Shown: positions 7,916-8,438 of the stretch, in pieces | Layout of the letters: every line of letters starts with the position of its first letter | Numbering within the stretch: position 1 is the first letter of the stretch | Assembly (NCBI GenBank): GCA_027858595.1 | Contig: JAQICK010000209.1 | Coordinates: 1 to 8,438 of the forward strand | Origin: Melioribacteraceae bacterium | GTDB taxonomy: Bacteria; Bacteroidota; Ignavibacteria; Ignavibacteriales; Melioribacteraceae | Direction of reading: 5' to 3' | DNA: 8,438 nucleotides | Notes under the pieces: generated by a model | Told to the model about the DNA's origin: nothing | Databases searched by the model: none | What the model saw: only the letters and a program-made list of their open reading frames with translations | Program-made: the position numbers and the translations under genes

Positions 7916-8224
7916 AGCGTTTCTTAAAAATGTCAGTAAGGTTTGAGGGTTTTGTCTATTATCCCAAAATGCAGTAATAATTATTTTAGTATCAATAATT
8001 TGATAAAACAAACTATAGTGACCCAGAGAAATTGTTCTAGTATTTGAGAAAGTGGTTTTTTTGCCCAATTTTGGATATGATTTTAATTGTTCTATTCTTT
8101 CATGAATCCGTTTATTTAGCTTTTTTGAATAATCTAAGTTTTTATTTCGTTCGTTCCAATATTCAAATATATATTTTATTTGCTTTAATGCTGTTGCCGT
8201 CTAAGCTAATTTTAACTGCTCCAT
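7907..8224 (-). pseudogene. RelE/ParE-family toxin, interrupted by an amber stop at codon 8
   Basis: Reading the minus strand from the ATG at 8224 gives MEQLKLA, a TAG stop (8203-8201), then 97 open codons to the TAG at 7909-7907. The continuation is clearly a RelE/ParE-type toxin of the kind common in Bacteroidota. It has TATALKQIKYIFEYWNERN and YSKKL in the N-terminal helices, then YPKLGKKT, YSLFYQI and the C-terminal WDNRQNP. The full frame would be about 105 residues, the usual family length. Relatives, as I recall them, have tryptophan before the T-A pair (pattern W-T-x-x-A), so TGG to TAG by one G-to-A change explains the stop. No ATG, GTG or TTG follows in frame until TTG at 8068-8066, beyond the helices, so a rescued product is unlikely. 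Such toxins usually act on ribosome-bound mRNA (RelE) or DNA gyrase (ParE); the target here is unknown. The start overlaps the antitoxin end by 13 bases. A sequencing error remains possible. Confidence 0.8.
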
Positions 8225-8438
8225 TTCGCATCAATATTTTTAAGTTCTGATTCAGAAACTAGACGATTATTTTTTATATCTTCCTCACTCATTGCTAGCA
8301 TTTCAATCTGTTCCAATGATAATTGTATTTCTTCTTTCTTTTGCGTTGAAACAAAAATTGTTTCAATTGCTTCTAATAATTTTTCATTTTTAGTTATTAG
8401 AATTCTATCAATCAATCTATGCTTAATATTATCTATTG
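8212..8438 (-). CDS. Putative type II antitoxin, 5' end beyond the window
   Basis: This minus-strand frame is open from the right edge to the TAA at 8214-8212, giving 74 whole codons. It reads IDNIKHRLIDRIL, then LLEAIETIF, LSLEQIEMLAMSEEDIK, NRLVSESEL and ends DAKWSS. This pattern of a short N-terminal helix followed by a charged, MSEEDI-containing C-terminal region resembles small antitoxins paired with RelE/ParE toxins in Bacteroidota. A TTG at 8415 could be read as a start, but the upstream codons continue the same helical pattern, so the true ATG probably lies just outside the window. Antitoxins of this type bind and neutralise the toxin and often repress their own promoter; that promoter would be beyond the edge. 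The frame is intact although the partner toxin is interrupted. Confidence 0.72.
   Translation of the reverse strand, partial: IDNIKHRLIDRILITKNEKLLEAIETIFVSTQKKEEIQLSLEQIEMLAMSEEDIKNNRLVSESELKNIDAKWSS

Noticed and set aside
8066..8068. TTG as a restart codon for a truncated toxin after the amber stop
   Set aside because: It would delete the N-terminal helices, about half of the toxin, and no ribosome site is apparent, so a functional product is unlikely.
8044..8250. Plus-strand 68-codon hydrophobic open frame after the terminator
   Set aside because: It is antisense to the toxin and antitoxin frames, which carry recognisable family motifs. Its hydrophobicity reflects the Lys/Glu/Gln-rich codons on the other strand.

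Overview
The window is AT-rich and reads like a chromosomal segment from the Bacteroidota/Chlorobiota (FCB) side of the tree, most plausibly an Ignavibacteria-like lineage. Three things point there: a TonB-dependent receptor with an N-terminal carboxypeptidase-regulatory-like domain, a large secreted protein with a type IX secretion (T9SS)-like C-terminal domain, and a PorV/PorQ-family outer-membrane protein in the same operon. The taxonomic call is an inference from protein families and low GC, not from a marker gene.

Layout. Positions 1-36 hold the tail of an upstream unit, ending in a short hairpin followed by a T run. Positions 37-236 are an AT-rich promoter/leader region. From 237 to 7858 three genes run rightward with short gaps: the TonB-dependent receptor (237-3086), a 1220-residue secreted protein of unnamed function (3110-6772), and a PorV/PorQ-like barrel protein (6824-7858, possibly from 6782). 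Each has a signal peptide, and there is no terminator between them, so they look like one operon. It closes with a perfect 16-bp hairpin plus T tract at 7870-7915.

The remaining ~530 bases belong to a convergent minus-strand toxin-antitoxin locus. The antitoxin (8438-8212) runs off the right edge of the window. The toxin is a RelE/ParE-family protein readable from 8224 to 7907, but its eighth codon is an amber stop (8203-8201) where relatives, as I recall them, carry tryptophan. The toxin therefore looks inactivated by one point mutation while the antitoxin frame stays open.

How the genes may work together: the receptor and the PorV/PorQ-like protein would both sit in the outer membrane. The large protein has acidic Asp-rich loops, a fibronectin-III-like module and a C-terminal sorting-type domain, so it is a candidate T9SS cargo at the cell surface. 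The PorV-like protein may be its dedicated partner. This is inference from order and family knowledge; the T9SS machinery itself is not in the window.
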